This document shows, in pieces, positions 9,137 through 17,782 of a DNA stretch of 64,000 bases. The position numbers and the translations under genes are program-made. Below the pieces are notes generated by a model. It searched no databases. It worked only from the letters and a program-made list of their open reading frames with translations, and had not been told where the DNA came from. Every line of letters begins with the position of its first letter. Position 1 is the stretch's first letter. This stretch comes from CAVURS01 sp963795385 (GTDB lineage: Bacteria; Actinomycetota; Actinomycetes; Actinomycetales; CAVURS01), in contig CAWCHK010000007.1 of the NCBI GenBank assembly GCA_963795385.1, positions 239,648 to 303,647 on the forward strand, in the 5' to 3' direction.

Positions 9137-10329
9137 CGCTCCGGCTCCGGCTCCAGCGCCCGGTCCCGACCCGGAACCCGCGCGCCGGGGTGGAAGATCG
9201 GCGCGAGCGCCACGATCACGAGGGTGAGGACAAGGGGGACGATGAAGCCTCCGCGCAGCGATCCCGCGGTGCCGAAGATGCCGACCACGACACCACCCAA
9301 CACGAAGCCGACGTAGTTGAAGACGTTGACCTGGGCGACGACGGCGTCGGCGTTGCCGGGGGACAGCTCGCCGGCCGCGGCGAACGACAGGGGCGCGATC
9401 ACGCCGATCCCCAGCCCGAGCACCGTGAAGCCGATGATGGCCACCACCGGGTGCTGGGCCACGACCACCACGAACAGCCCTGCTGCTCCGATGATCCCGC
9501 CGGCCCGTACCACCGCCGGACCGCCGAGGCGGCGTACGGCGTGGTCACCGATGAGTCGCGAGACCAGGGAGGCGCCCGTGTACCCGGCGTAGGCCAGCGC
9601 GGCCACCCGCGTCGTCGCATGCAGGACGTCGTGCAGGTAGATGGAGCTCCAGCTCGACGTGCCGGAGTCGGCGACGTAGAAGCAGACCACGGCCGACCCC
9701 AGGAGGAGCACGGGCCGCCAGGGCACCTTCGGGACTGGATGCGTTGCGGCAGAGGCACTTACGGGGGCGCTCGTCACGGCAGCGAGATGCCCGCTCGCGG
9801 CGACAGCGATGGCCAGGATCGCGGCCGCCGCCACCAGTAGCACCGGCGTGAGCGCCAGGTCCAGCCGCTCGGTCAGATATGTGGAGAGCGCTCCGACGAT
9901 GCCCGCGGCGCTCCACGCGCTGTGGAAGGACGTCAGGATGCTGTGGCCGTAGCGGTGCTCGAGGGCGACCGCCTGCATGTTCATCGACGCGTCGACGCCG
10001 CCCACGCCCACGCCGTAGATCACGAAGCCGGCGCACAGGACGGGGACACCCGGCGACACCGCCACGACGGCGAGCGCGGCGGCGATGGTCACCAGGCTGC
10101 CTCGCAGCGCGGCGCCGCTGCCCCTGGTCGCGCTGACCCAGGTGGCGAGGGCCGTGCCGCCGCCGGCGAGCACCGAGACGGTGAACAGGATGATCGTGAC
10201 GAAAAGGTCCCCGACGTCGTACTTGTCCTTGAATGCGGGCAGGTGGGTGAGCAGCACCGCGAAGCCCAGCCCCTGGGCCGCGAAGGCCGCGGCGACGGCG
10301 ACGCGAGTACGCCGCGCGGCAGGCTCCAT
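9133..10329 (-). CDS. MFS transporter
   Basis: A 398-residue integral membrane protein with about 12 hydrophobic helices in two halves and a basic or charged C-terminal tail (GARVPGRDRALEPEPER). The stretch GFVIYGVGVGGVDASMNMQAVALEHRYG resembles the conserved helix-4/5 region of the fucose-permease/YbjJ-like MFS group. Substrate unknown. It is translationally coupled to the PLP enzyme and diverges from the aldonolactone oxidase over just 23 bp. Its start codon is 2-3 nt from a predicted transcription start, implying a leaderless or near-leaderless mRNA. Confidence 0.85.
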   Translation of the reverse strand: MEPAARRTRVAVAAAFAAQGLGFAVLLTHLPAFKDKYDVGDLFVTIILFTVSVLAGGGTALATWVSATRGSGAALRGSLVTIAAALAVVAVSPGVPVLCAGFVIYGVGVGGVDASMNMQAVALEHRYGHSILTSFHSAWSAAGIVGALSTYLTERLDLALTPVLLVAAAAILAIAVAASGHLAAVTSAPVSASAATHPVPKVPWRPVLLLGSAVVCFYVADSGTSSWSSIYLHDVLHATTRVAALAYAGYTGASLVSRLIGDHAVRRLGGPAVVRAGGIIGAAGLFVVVVAQHPVVAIIGFTVLGLGIGVIAPLSFAAAGELSPGNADAVVAQVNVFNYVGFVLGGVVVGIFGTAGSLRGGFIVPLVLTLVIVALAPIFHPGARVPGRDRALEPEPER

Positions 10330-10352
10330 GGTCAGGAATCTATAGTCCGGCC
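10330..10352. promoter_or_regulatory. 23-bp bidirectional promoter, probably leaderless on both sides
   Basis: Only 23 nt separate two divergent ATG codons. The palindrome CTATAG (10340-10345) supplies a -10 hexamer to each strand: TATAGT at 10341-10346, 6 nt before the plus-strand ATG, and TATAGA on the minus strand, 9 nt before its ATG. Initiation 6-7 nt after each hexamer would fall at or within 3 nt of each start codon. Leaderless mRNAs are common in actinobacteria. Confidence 0.6.
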
Positions 10353-11669
10353 ATGGCGGCCGAACCGAGCTGGTCCAACTGGGCCGGCACCGAGCTGGCG
10401 CATCCGGTGCGCCAGACGCACCCCGCCAGCGCCGACGAGGTGGCCGAGGACATCCGGGCCGCCGTTGCTCAAGGACTGCGGGTGAAGGCCGTCGGCTCGG
10501 GACACTCGTTCACCGGCGTCGCGGTCACGGACGGGCTGCTGGTCCACCTCGACCGGATGACCGGCATCCGCTCCCTGGACGTGCCCACCGGGCGCGTGAC
10601 GGTCGGGGCCGGTACGCCGCTGCGCGAGCTGAACGACGCGCTCGCCGCCCACGGCCTGGCCATGGCCAACCTGGGGGACATCGACGTCCAGACCCTGGCC
10701 GGTGCGATCTCGACGGGCACCCACGGCACGGGTCACGCCCTCGGTGGCCTGGCGACCCAGGTCGTCGGACTGGAGCTGGTCACTGCCGACGGGAGTCTCG
10801 TCCAGTGCTCGGCCGGGGAGTCGCCGAAGACGTTCGCGGCCGCGCGGATCGGCCTCGGCGCGCTGGGCGTCGTGACGGCTATCACCCTGCAGTGCGTCCC
10901 GGCGTTCGCCCTGCGCGCGGCCGAGGCGCCGATGCCACTGGAGGAGGTGCTGTCGGGCTTCGACGAGCTGGCCGAGGGCAACGACCACTTCGAGTTCTAC
11001 TGGTTCCCGCACACGCGCCGCACGCTGACCAAGCGCAACAACCGGGTGCCGCCCGGTGAGCCGATGCGCCCGGTGCCCCGGGTCCGGGGCTGGGTCGACG
11101 ACGAGCTGCTCTCCAACACGGTGTTCGGCTGGAGCCAGCAGGTCACCGCCCGGGTGCCCCGGATCACCGGACGGGTGAACCAGGTGCTGGCCCGGGCCCT
11201 GTCGCCTCGCGAGTACGTCGACGCGTCGTACCGCGTCTTCTGCTCCTCGCGGCGGGTGCGGTTCCGCGAGATGGAGTACGCCGTCCCGCGCGAGTCGATC
11301 GTCGACGTGCTGAGGTCCGTGCAGGCCTGGGTGGACAGCAGCGGCGAGCGCATCCCGTTCCCGGTCGAGGTGCGGGTCGCGGCCGCGGACGACATCTGGC
11401 TCTCGACGGCCTACCAGCGCGCGACGGCGTACATCGCGGTGCACCAGTTCCACCGGCTCGACCACGAGCGCTACTTCCGGGCCGTCGAGTCGATCGTCGG
11501 GGGAGTCGGAGGGCGGCCGCACTGGGGCAAGCTGCACTACCAGGACGCCGAGCGGCTCGAGCGGCTCTACCCGCGGTTCCAGGACTGGCGCGAGGTCCGG
11601 GCCCGGCTCGATCCCGCGGGCGTCCTGGCGAACGACTACCTGGACCGGGTGGTCGGGCCGCCGTCCTGA
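10353..11669 (+). CDS. FAD-linked aldonolactone oxidase (D-arabinono-/L-gulono-1,4-lactone oxidase family)
   Basis: A 438-residue VAO-type flavoprotein. The FAD-binding PCMH domain is at about residues 15-180 and contains GSGHSFTG, whose His is the covalent flavin site in the family, and GAISTGTHGTG. The C-terminal ALO domain contains PFPVEVR, IAVHQFH, PHWGKLHY and the terminal NDYLDRVVG. It oxidises sugar or polyol lactones; the nearest characterised mycobacterial relative is the gulonolactone dehydrogenase Rv1771. It is divergent from the MFS/PLP-enzyme pair, so all three genes may serve one catabolic route. It appears complete and undamaged. Confidence 0.88.
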   Translation: MAAEPSWSNWAGTELAHPVRQTHPASADEVAEDIRAAVAQGLRVKAVGSGHSFTGVAVTDGLLVHLDRMTGIRSLDVPTGRVTVGAGTPLRELNDALAAHGLAMANLGDIDVQTLAGAISTGTHGTGHALGGLATQVVGLELVTADGSLVQCSAGESPKTFAAARIGLGALGVVTAITLQCVPAFALRAAEAPMPLEEVLSGFDELAEGNDHFEFYWFPHTRRTLTKRNNRVPPGEPMRPVPRVRGWVDDELLSNTVFGWSQQVTARVPRITGRVNQVLARALSPREYVDASYRVFCSSRRVRFREMEYAVPRESIVDVLRSVQAWVDSSGERIPFPVEVRVAAADDIWLSTAYQRATAYIAVHQFHRLDHERYFRAVESIVGGVGGRPHWGKLHYQDAERLERLYPRFQDWREVRARLDPAGVLANDYLDRVVGPPS

Positions 11670-11709
11670 GGCTGCGCCCGAGGGTTCGCCCGAGGGATCG
11701 CCGGCCGGG

Positions 11710-12207
11710 TCAGGCCTGCTGACCCACCCGCCGTTGGCGAAGCGTGATGTCCGCGCACTCGAGGCAGACCTCCTCCGGGATGACGCCGACCCGCATCAGG
11801 AGGCTGAAGGCGATGCAGCCGACGCAGATCCCCAGCAGGGACTCCAGGGCGGGGAAGAGGAGCATCGCCGCGATCAGCACCCAGCCCGCGGTGTGTGCGC
11901 CGAGGTAGTAGACCACCGGGATCGCGATCGAGAAGGCCGCGCCGACAGTGGCGGCGAACCGCTTGGGCGGGCCGGCCGTCGGCCGAGGCGGAGCCGGGAC
12001 CCGCGGCCGGATGACCCGCGCGGCCAGCTGGGCCAGTGGGCTGACCCGAGGGCCGAATCCCGCCCGCAGCCCGAAGTCGACGGCCAGCAGCCCGAACACC
12101 CAGGGCTGCCGGGTCGCGGCGGCGACGACGGCGACCAGCAGGACCTCGCCGGCCACGAGCCGCACGGTGATGTCGTCGAGGACGCGGGGGAATCGCAGAG
12201 GCGTCAT
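11710..12207 (-). CDS. DUF4395 membrane protein
   Basis: A 165-residue protein starting MTPLRFPRVLDDITVRL, with four hydrophobic segments (about 15-35, 38-50, 88-105 and 110-140). Cysteine pairs occur in GICVGC and CLEC near the C-terminus. This matches the DUF4395 family, often found beside thioredoxin-like or rhodanese proteins in actinobacteria, though none is adjacent here. The paired cysteines suggest a redox or metal role, which is inference. Between this gene and the upstream oxidase is a 40-nt gap with a direct repeat of CGCCCGAGGG. Confidence 0.75.
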   Translation of the reverse strand: MTPLRFPRVLDDITVRLVAGEVLLVAVVAAATRQPWVFGLLAVDFGLRAGFGPRVSPLAQLAARVIRPRVPAPPRPTAGPPKRFAATVGAAFSIAIPVVYYLGAHTAGWVLIAAMLLFPALESLLGICVGCIAFSLLMRVGVIPEEVCLECADITLRQRRVGQQA

Positions 12208-12258
12208 GATGGCTTAAACCCTACTGGATTGGCATGCATTCCCGCCCGAGGCCGCCGG

Positions 12259-12600
12259 CTACTGGGGCGGGTGCTGGTCCAGGACCCGCCGGGGGGCCCG
12301 GATCCGCCAGGCCTCGGTGAGCAGCTCGGTCAGCTCCGCCGTGCTGACCACCGCCCAGCGCACCAGCACCGAAGGGTGGCCGTCGTAGTGGGGCGTCGTG
12401 AAGAACTTCTCCGGCTGCCCCTGCACGAGCGCCTGCTTCTCGCCCTCGTCGGCGACCCACACAACGACGCTCTCGCCGTCGTCGCGCAGCCGTGCGAACA
12501 GCCGGTCGGCGACCCGGAACCCGGGCGTTCCGTACGACGGCCGCTCGTGCGCCTCGGGCAACGAGAGCGCTATGCGGCGTACGTCCTCTTCGGTCGCCAT
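12259..12600 (-). CDS. MmcQ/YjbR family DNA-binding protein
   Basis: A 113-residue protein beginning MATEEDVRRIALSLPEAHERPSY, with TPGFRV.DRLFARL and KFFTTPHYDGHPSVLVRW. These are hallmarks of the small MmcQ/YjbR fold (CyaY-like), for which only weak DNA-binding roles have been suggested. A strong GGAGG lies just upstream. It follows modC by a couple of bases if the modC frameshift is corrected, so it is probably the last gene of the molybdate operon transcript. Confidence 0.85.
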   Translation of the reverse strand: MATEEDVRRIALSLPEAHERPSYGTPGFRVADRLFARLRDDGESVVVWVADEGEKQALVQGQPEKFFTTPHYDGHPSVLVRWAVVSTAELTELLTEAWRIRAPRRVLDQHPPQ

Positions 12601-13766
12601 GTCAGCCTCCCCACGTATCGCTTCCAACCGTAGGGGCCGGGCGGCCCGGTGGCAGGTCGGTCGGCCCGGGAGCCTCCGGATAGGCCTCGATGTCGGTGGC
12701 CTTGGCGGCCAGCCAGACGCGCGGCGCCGGGCCTGAGCCCGAGCTCCGCGACCGCGGCCGGCGTCACGTCCACGAGCGCTCCCGGCGGGCCCTCGACCTG
12801 GAGCCGGACGCGGTCCGCCAGCATCTCCAGCCCGGCCACCGTGCCGGGCCAGACGTTGCGCGTGCTGAGCGCCTCCGGCCGGGCCGAGTGGATGCTGATA
12901 CTCGTCGGTCGCAGGCCGACCAGCACCCGGCGACCGGCGGAGCCAGGACCCTCGAGCTCGGGATCGCTTGGTACGACGAGGGTTCCGCCGCCGTCGAGCT
13001 CGACCGCGTCGTCCGGTCGACGCACGCCGGCATAGAGGTTCAGCCCCATCAGCCGGGCGACGTACTGCGTGGCTGGGCGCCGGGCCACGGTCGCCGGCGG
13101 GCCCTCCTGGACCACCCGGCCCTGCTCGACCACCACCAGCCGGTCGGCCATGACCATCGCCTCGAGCGGATCGTGCGTCACGAGCAGCACCGGGCCGTCG
13201 AACCCCGCGACGTAGCGGCGCAGCTGGCCGCGCAGGTCCAGCCGGGTCTGGGCGTCCAGAGCGGCCAGCGGCTCGTCGAGCAGCAGCAGCGCGGGCGTGG
13301 CGGCCAGGGCCCGGGCCATGGCGACCCGCTGGGCCTGGCCGCCGCTCAGCTCGGCCGGGCGCCGGTCGGCGAGGTCCGTGAGGTCGAGCCGGTGCAGCCA
13401 CGGAGCGGCGAGCTCGCGGGAGCGGGTCCGGCTGGCCCCAGCGGCCCGGGCGGCGAACCCGACGTTGTCGCGCACGCTCAGGTGCGGGAACAGCCGGTAG
13501 TTCTGGAAGACGACGCCCACGCTGCGCTGGTCCGCGGCCACGAAGGTCCCGGTGTCCGGCCGGTCCAGCACGGCACCCCCGACCGTGATGTGCCCGCTGC
13601 TGATCGGCGTGAGGCCGGCGAGCGCGCGCAGCAGCGTCGTCTTGCCGGCTCCGTTGGGGCCGAGGACGCCCAGCACCTCTCCCGGGGCGATGGTCAGCGC
13701 GATCCGCAGGTCGAAGCGGCCGCGCCGGACGACGCAGTCGAGGTCCAGCCCCCGTCGGTCGCTCAC
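12570..13766 (-). CDS. modC: Molybdate ABC transporter ATP-binding protein ModC (C-terminal frameshift)
   Basis: ATPase of the molybdate importer. Walker A is GPNGAGKTT, the signature is LSGGQAQRVAMARA, Walker B is LLLLDEPLAALD, and the H-loop is VTHDPLEAM. A TOBE-like domain follows. The start is GTG at 13766, overlapping the modB stop (GTGA). Near 12,720-12,730 the conserved tail VWLAAKATDIEAYPE appears in another frame, after GLRPG. That frame ends in TGA at 12602-12604, just before the MmcQ start. So one base has been gained or lost, and the native end is almost certainly 12602. As sequenced, the frame runs on to 12570. Confidence 0.88.
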   Translation of the reverse strand: MSDRRGLDLDCVVRRGRFDLRIALTIAPGEVLGVLGPNGAGKTTLLRALAGLTPISSGHITVGGAVLDRPDTGTFVAADQRSVGVVFQNYRLFPHLSVRDNVGFAARAAGASRTRSRELAAPWLHRLDLTDLADRRPAELSGGQAQRVAMARALAATPALLLLDEPLAALDAQTRLDLRGQLRRYVAGFDGPVLLVTHDPLEAMVMADRLVVVEQGRVVQEGPPATVARRPATQYVARLMGLNLYAGVRRPDDAVELDGGGTLVVPSDPELEGPGSAGRRVLVGLRPTSISIHSARPEALSTRNVWPGTVAGLEMLADRVRLQVEGPPGALVDVTPAAVAELGLRPGAARLAGRQGHRHRGLSGGSRADRPATGPPGPYGWKRYVGRLTWRPKRTYAA

Positions 13767-14665
13767 GCGATGACCGTGGGGGCCGCCACGCTCCCGGTGT
13801 CGGCACCGGCGACGTGCCGCGCGACCCCGCCGGGCCGCAGCCAGCGGTCCCTCAGGCCCAGGAGCACGGCGACCGAGACGACGAGCAGGACGAGGGACAG
13901 GGCGATGGCCGCGTCCGGGTCGGTCTCCAGCGCGAGGTAGACGGCGAGCGGCATGGTCTGGGTCTTGCCCGGGAAGTTGCCGGCGAAGGTGATCGTCGCG
14001 CCGAACTCGCCCAGGGCGCGGGCCCAGCAGAGCACGGCGCCGGCCAGCAGGGAGGGGGCGATGGCCGGGACGGTCACCCGGCGGAAGGTCGTCATCCGGC
14101 TCGCCCCGAGGGTGGCCGCGGCCTCCTCGAGGTCCTGGTCGCCCGCCCGCAGGGCGCCTTCGACGGTGATGATCAGGAACGGCATCGCGACGAAGGTCTC
14201 GGCGATGACCACGCCAGGCGTCGTGAACGGCAGGGTGATGCCGGTCCAGTCGTCGAGGTAGCGGCCGACGATGCCGAGCCGGCCGAACGCGAGCAGCAGG
14301 GCCAGGCCGCCGACCACGGGCGGGAGCACCAGGGGGAGCGTGACGAGTGCCCGGAGAGCAGCGATGCCCCGGATCCGGGCTCGGGCCAGGATCCAGGCCA
14401 GCGGGACGCCGAACACCAAGGACAGAATCGTTGCGGCACTGGCGCATTCGATCGACAGGCGAAGGGCCTGCAGGACCTGGCTGTCCCGCAGGATCCGAGG
14501 CAGTCCGCGCCAGGGCGCCCGGATCAGCATCGCCAGCAACGGCAGGCAGAGGAACAGCAGCGCCACGACCGCGGGGATGGCCAGGGCGGCGGGCACGGAG
14601 CGGCCGGTACGGCGCTCGCGGGGCACTGGCGCCCGCCCGCCCCGGCGCCCGGATGTCATCGACAT
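13763..14665 (-). CDS. modB: Molybdate ABC transporter permease ModB
   Basis: A 300-residue permease with about six transmembrane helices. It carries the ABC-permease EAA loop EEAAATLGASRMTTFRRVTVP and the ModB-specific GEFGATITFAGNFPGKT. The N-terminus is basic (RRGGRAPVPRERRTGR) before the first helix. It sits between modA (start about 25 nt from the modA stop) and modC (4-nt overlap), giving a standard modABC order on the minus strand. Confidence 0.93.
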   Translation of the reverse strand: MSMTSGRRGGRAPVPRERRTGRSVPAALAIPAVVALLFLCLPLLAMLIRAPWRGLPRILRDSQVLQALRLSIECASAATILSLVFGVPLAWILARARIRGIAALRALVTLPLVLPPVVGGLALLLAFGRLGIVGRYLDDWTGITLPFTTPGVVIAETFVAMPFLIITVEGALRAGDQDLEEAAATLGASRMTTFRRVTVPAIAPSLLAGAVLCWARALGEFGATITFAGNFPGKTQTMPLAVYLALETDPDAAIALSLVLLVVSVAVLLGLRDRWLRPGGVARHVAGADTGSVAAPTVIA

Positions 14666-14689
14666 GCCGTGATCATGGCCCGCCGAGGG

Positions 14690-15496
14690 TCACGGCTTCT
14701 GGAAGCCGTCCTGGGTGAGCACGGTCGATCCGGCCGACGAGAGCACGAAGTCGACGAAGGCCTTGGCCCCGGCGGCGTTCGGGGCCTTGCTCAGGGCGGC
14801 GATCGGGTACGTCGTCGAGGCGTTCTGGTCCGGGCCGATCTCGATGCCCTTGACCTTGCTGCCGGCGGCCCTGACGTCGGTGACGTAGACGACCCCGGCG
14901 TCCACCTCGCCGGTCTCGACCTTGGCCAGCACCGACTTCACGTCGGCCTCCTGCGTCACCGGCGTGACCTTGACCTTGGCGTTGCCGAAGACCGACTCGG
15001 CGGTCGCACCGCACGGCACCTGGGCCTGGCAGAGCGCGACCTTGACGCCCTTCTTGGCCAGGTCGGCCACCGTGGCGATGCCGGCCGGGTTGTTCGGCGG
15101 GACGGCGATCTCCATGACGTTCTTGACGAAGGGTGTCGGTGAGCTGGCGGCGCCGGCCGAGGTCACCTGGTCCATGTTCTTCTGGCTGGCCGAGGCGAAG
15201 ACGTCCGCGGGTGCGCCCTGGGTGATCTGGGTGGCCAGGGCCGAGCTGGCCGCGAAGCTGAACTGCACCTTCGTCCCGGGGTGGGCGGCCTCGAACTGCT
15301 GGCCGAGTGTCGTGAACGCCTCGGTCAGCGAGGCCGCGGCCAGCACGGTGACCGTCCCCTTCACCCCGCCGCTGGTCGCGGAGCCGGCGCCGGCTGAGCT
15401 GCCGCCCGAGCTGGAGCCGCACCCGGTCACGGCGGCGACCGAGAGGGCCGCCACGGCGGCTGCGAGGGACATCGTGCGCAGGGTACGGCGGGTCAT
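14690..15496 (-). CDS. modA: Molybdate-binding lipoprotein ModA
   Basis: Extracytoplasmic molybdate-binding protein. A lipobox signal peptide ends in AAVTGCGSS, followed by a Ser/Gly-rich linker and the ModA fold with VLAAASLTEAF, SFAASSALATQI, GAPADVFASA and DAGVVYVTDV. I choose MTRRTLRT (15496) because AGGGAGA lies about 5 nt upstream; the frame is open to a GTG at 15514. The length of 268 residues is normal. It is the first transporter gene after the TOBE regulator. Confidence 0.93.
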   Translation of the reverse strand: MTRRTLRTMSLAAAVAALSVAAVTGCGSSSGGSSAGAGSATSGGVKGTVTVLAAASLTEAFTTLGQQFEAAHPGTKVQFSFAASSALATQITQGAPADVFASASQKNMDQVTSAGAASSPTPFVKNVMEIAVPPNNPAGIATVADLAKKGVKVALCQAQVPCGATAESVFGNAKVKVTPVTQEADVKSVLAKVETGEVDAGVVYVTDVRAAGSKVKGIEIGPDQNASTTYPIAALSKAPNAAGAKAFVDFVLSSAGSTVLTQDGFQKP

Positions 15497-15623
15497 GCGG
15501 TCTCCCTGAGTCACTGGCTGAAGGTCACTGGCGGCTGGTCGTCGGTTGCTGGCTGGTCGCCGGTGGTGGTGGTCGGCTGGTGGTCGTCCGGCTGGTGGTC
15601 AACGGCTGCTCGGCGGGCGCGCG

Positions 15624-16031
15624 TCACGGACCGGGCACCTCGACGACGACGTTGGTGGACTTGATCGCGGCGATTGCGAGGACGCCCGGCTCCAGACCGA
15701 GGTCGTCGGCCGCCTCCCGGCTCATCAACGACACGAACCGGTGCGGCCCGGCCTGGATGTCGACCTGCGCCATCACCGTGTCCCGCACGACCCGCGTCAC
15801 CAGCCCGACGAACCGGTTGCGCGCCGACTCCGACACGACCGGCCGCGGCCCGGGTCGCTCGGCCTGGGCGGCCAGCTCCTCGGCGAACCGGGCGAGGGCG
15901 ACGCCGTCGATGACCTGGCGGCCGGACTCGTCGTTGCCCGCGGTCAGCCGACCGGACTCGGCCCAGCGGCGTACCGTGTCGTCGCTGACGCCGAGCAGCT
16001 CGGCGGCCTCGCGGATCCGGTAGGTGGGCAC
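15624..16031 (-). CDS. Helix-turn-helix/TOBE molybdate-responsive regulator (ModE-like)
   Basis: A 135-residue protein. An N-terminal excisionase/MerR-type HTH (YRIREAAELLGVSDDTVRRWAESG) is joined to a C-terminal TOBE (MopI) domain starting about residue 70 (SARNRFVGLVTRVVRDTVMAQVDI...LMSREAADDLGLEPG..A.AAIKSTNVVVEV). TOBE domains bind molybdate or tungstate. The gene precedes modA in the same direction and is the likely sensor that shuts off uptake. The intervening 15,500-15,620 segment is a low-complexity run of GGCTGGTGGTCG-like words with no gene. Confidence 0.87.
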   Translation of the reverse strand: MPTYRIREAAELLGVSDDTVRRWAESGRLTAGNDESGRQVIDGVALARFAEELAAQAERPGPRPVVSESARNRFVGLVTRVVRDTVMAQVDIQAGPHRFVSLMSREAADDLGLEPGVLAIAAIKSTNVVVEVPGP

Positions 16032-16107
16032 GGAGAGCAGCCTAGCCCCGCATATTCGGAACCTTCATACCGGGTCGGGTACGCAGGTGCGTCTGGAGGA
16101 GGGTCAA

Positions 16108-16521
16108 ATGACCGAAGTATCGGGACGGGGCACGAAGGACGATCCCTGGGTGCTGCAGACCCCGCCCGGCGGGTCGGAGTACACGGCGTACCGGGACCAG
16201 TCGCTCGACCCGCCGGCCCTGGTCTGCGAGGTCGGGAAGACCCGGTTGAGCTATCAGCTGCGCTGCCTCGACGACCTGGCCGCCATGTTGAAGGCGCACG
16301 GCGACTGGATGCCGCTGGGCAACACCGACGAGCAGAAGCCCGCGCCCGAGGGGTCGGTGGAGGCGTGGGGCCGCTCGGAGGCCAATCCGGTCGGCGGCTG
16401 GTACGGCCTGAAGAAGGGGCTGCGCGGCCGCTTCGCGACCTACGTGCCCCCGGTGCTCGAGCACCTCGGGCTGGCCGAGCTCGAGCACAAGCCGCGAGGC
16501 AACCGGATGCGGGCGACCTGA
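16108..16521 (+). CDS. Conserved actinobacterial protein of unknown function (DUF6855-like)
   Basis: A 137-residue soluble protein: GTKDDPWVLQTPPGGSEYT, YRDQSLDPPALVC.VG, LDDLAAMLKAHGDWMPLGNTDEQKP, NPVGGWYGLKKGLRGRF.TYVPP, ending HKPRGNRMRAT. I recognise it as a widely conserved actinobacterial family, from memory DUF6855, without an assigned function. The start at 16108 is chosen for GGAGGAGGG immediately upstream; the frame is open 28 codons earlier. It is divergent from the TOBE regulator. Confidence 0.7.
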   Translation: MTEVSGRGTKDDPWVLQTPPGGSEYTAYRDQSLDPPALVCEVGKTRLSYQLRCLDDLAAMLKAHGDWMPLGNTDEQKPAPEGSVEAWGRSEANPVGGWYGLKKGLRGRFATYVPPVLEHLGLAELEHKPRGNRMRAT

Positions 16522-16535
16522 GCCGGCCGCGGTGC

Positions 16536-17699
16536 CTAGATGGTCGCCAGCACGCGTACGTCGTGCTCGTCGGCGTCAGGCGCCGCGAAGCCCAGCAGGG
16601 CCAGGCCCTCGGCCGTCAGCTCCTCGACGTCATGGCGGGCAAGCTTGGCGAACGGCTCGAGCTGGAGCTGGGCCGGCGCCTCGGGTGACTGGGTGTGCCG
16701 GGGCGAGCGGGTCGAGCGAGGGGAGCGGCCCGGCCGGTGGATCCGCCAGTGCCCGGCGTGCTGCCCGTCGAGCAGGAAGGTGCCGAGCTGCGCGCCGTTG
16801 CCGGGGAAGAGCGGGATCGACCGGCCGGACGGGTTCACCCGCCGGCGGTCGGCGTGGGAGAGCAGCAGGTTGTCGTACTCCGGCAGGTAGCGGGCCGGTG
16901 CCGGCGAGTCCGGGTGGGGTCGGGGTGCCCGGGGCAGGTCGAAGAGCTCGGCGCCGTCGTCGCCGCGGAACGCGCGCAGCCGGGGCCCGAGTCGATCGAC
17001 GACCTCGCGCAGGCGGGTCAGCCGGCTCCAGGCCTGGACGTCCATCACGGTCATCGGCCCGAGGGCCGCGATGCAGCGCAGGACCAGCTGGTCCACCGAC
17101 GGCTCGGGGTCCAGAGGTCGGCCGAGCCAGCTGGTCAGCGAGGTCAGCTTGGCTGCGCCGCCCTCGCCCCACACGCCGCGAGGCGTCGGCTGTGCGATCG
17201 GCATCAGGTAGGCGACCGTGCCGCCCAGCGAGAACGGGTCCGCGTCGGGGAAGCGTTCGGCGAGCAGCTGCCCGAGCCGGGTGCGCCCGATGCCGTCACC
17301 GGCCCGTTCCATCAGCTCGCTCGCGGCGGCGAGGACGTCGGCGGGTCGGGCCGAGCCGATCTGCTTGGACCACTGGCTGCCGCGCCACCCGCCCTCGGCC
17401 ATCGGCTGCAGGACCGGCCGCCAGGCCAGGGCGTCGCGGGCGCTGACCAGGTGGATGGTCATCCGCATCAGCGACGCGCGGACCACCGCCCGGCGGCGGA
17501 CCAGGTCGGCCAGCTGTCCGGCCTCGAACCGGCCGAGCCGGGTCCACAGCCCGACGTACGGCGAGAGGGGTGCCTGCGCCTGCATGCCGGCCAGCCGCTG
17601 GATCGCCGTGAGGGGTGTGGCGTCGGCGCGCTCGAGCAGCATCTGCCGGGCGAGGGTCGCCCGGTTGAGCTCGCGCAGGGTCAGGGTCTTCGCCGCCAC
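16536..17699 (-). CDS. Winged-helix DNA-binding domain protein (AlkX/YcaQ-like, HTH_42)
   Basis: A 387-residue protein starting LTLRELNRATLARQMLLERA. Family blocks include IQRLAGMQAQAPLSPYVGLWTRLGRF, VVRASLMRMTIHLV, GPMTVMDVQAWS, RYLPEYDNLLLSHADRRRV and GTFLLDGQHAGHWRI. Members of this winged-helix family include proteins linked to DNA interstrand-crosslink repair, but many paralogues are uncharacterised and this one is in the actinobacterial group of unknown role. It is convergent with the DUF6855-like gene (14-nt gap). Confidence 0.8.
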   Translation of the reverse strand: MAAKTLTLRELNRATLARQMLLERADATPLTAIQRLAGMQAQAPLSPYVGLWTRLGRFEAGQLADLVRRRAVVRASLMRMTIHLVSARDALAWRPVLQPMAEGGWRGSQWSKQIGSARPADVLAAASELMERAGDGIGRTRLGQLLAERFPDADPFSLGGTVAYLMPIAQPTPRGVWGEGGAAKLTSLTSWLGRPLDPEPSVDQLVLRCIAALGPMTVMDVQAWSRLTRLREVVDRLGPRLRAFRGDDGAELFDLPRAPRPHPDSPAPARYLPEYDNLLLSHADRRRVNPSGRSIPLFPGNGAQLGTFLLDGQHAGHWRIHRPGRSPRSTRSPRHTQSPEAPAQLQLEPFAKLARHDVEELTAEGLALLGFAAPDADEHDVRVLATI

Positions 17700-17782
17700 G
17701 ACGCCAGACGCTACCGACGGGGTCCGACACGGCTGGGCGGCTTCGCACCTCGGCCGGCCCGGCCGTCAGGCATGCTGAGCCG

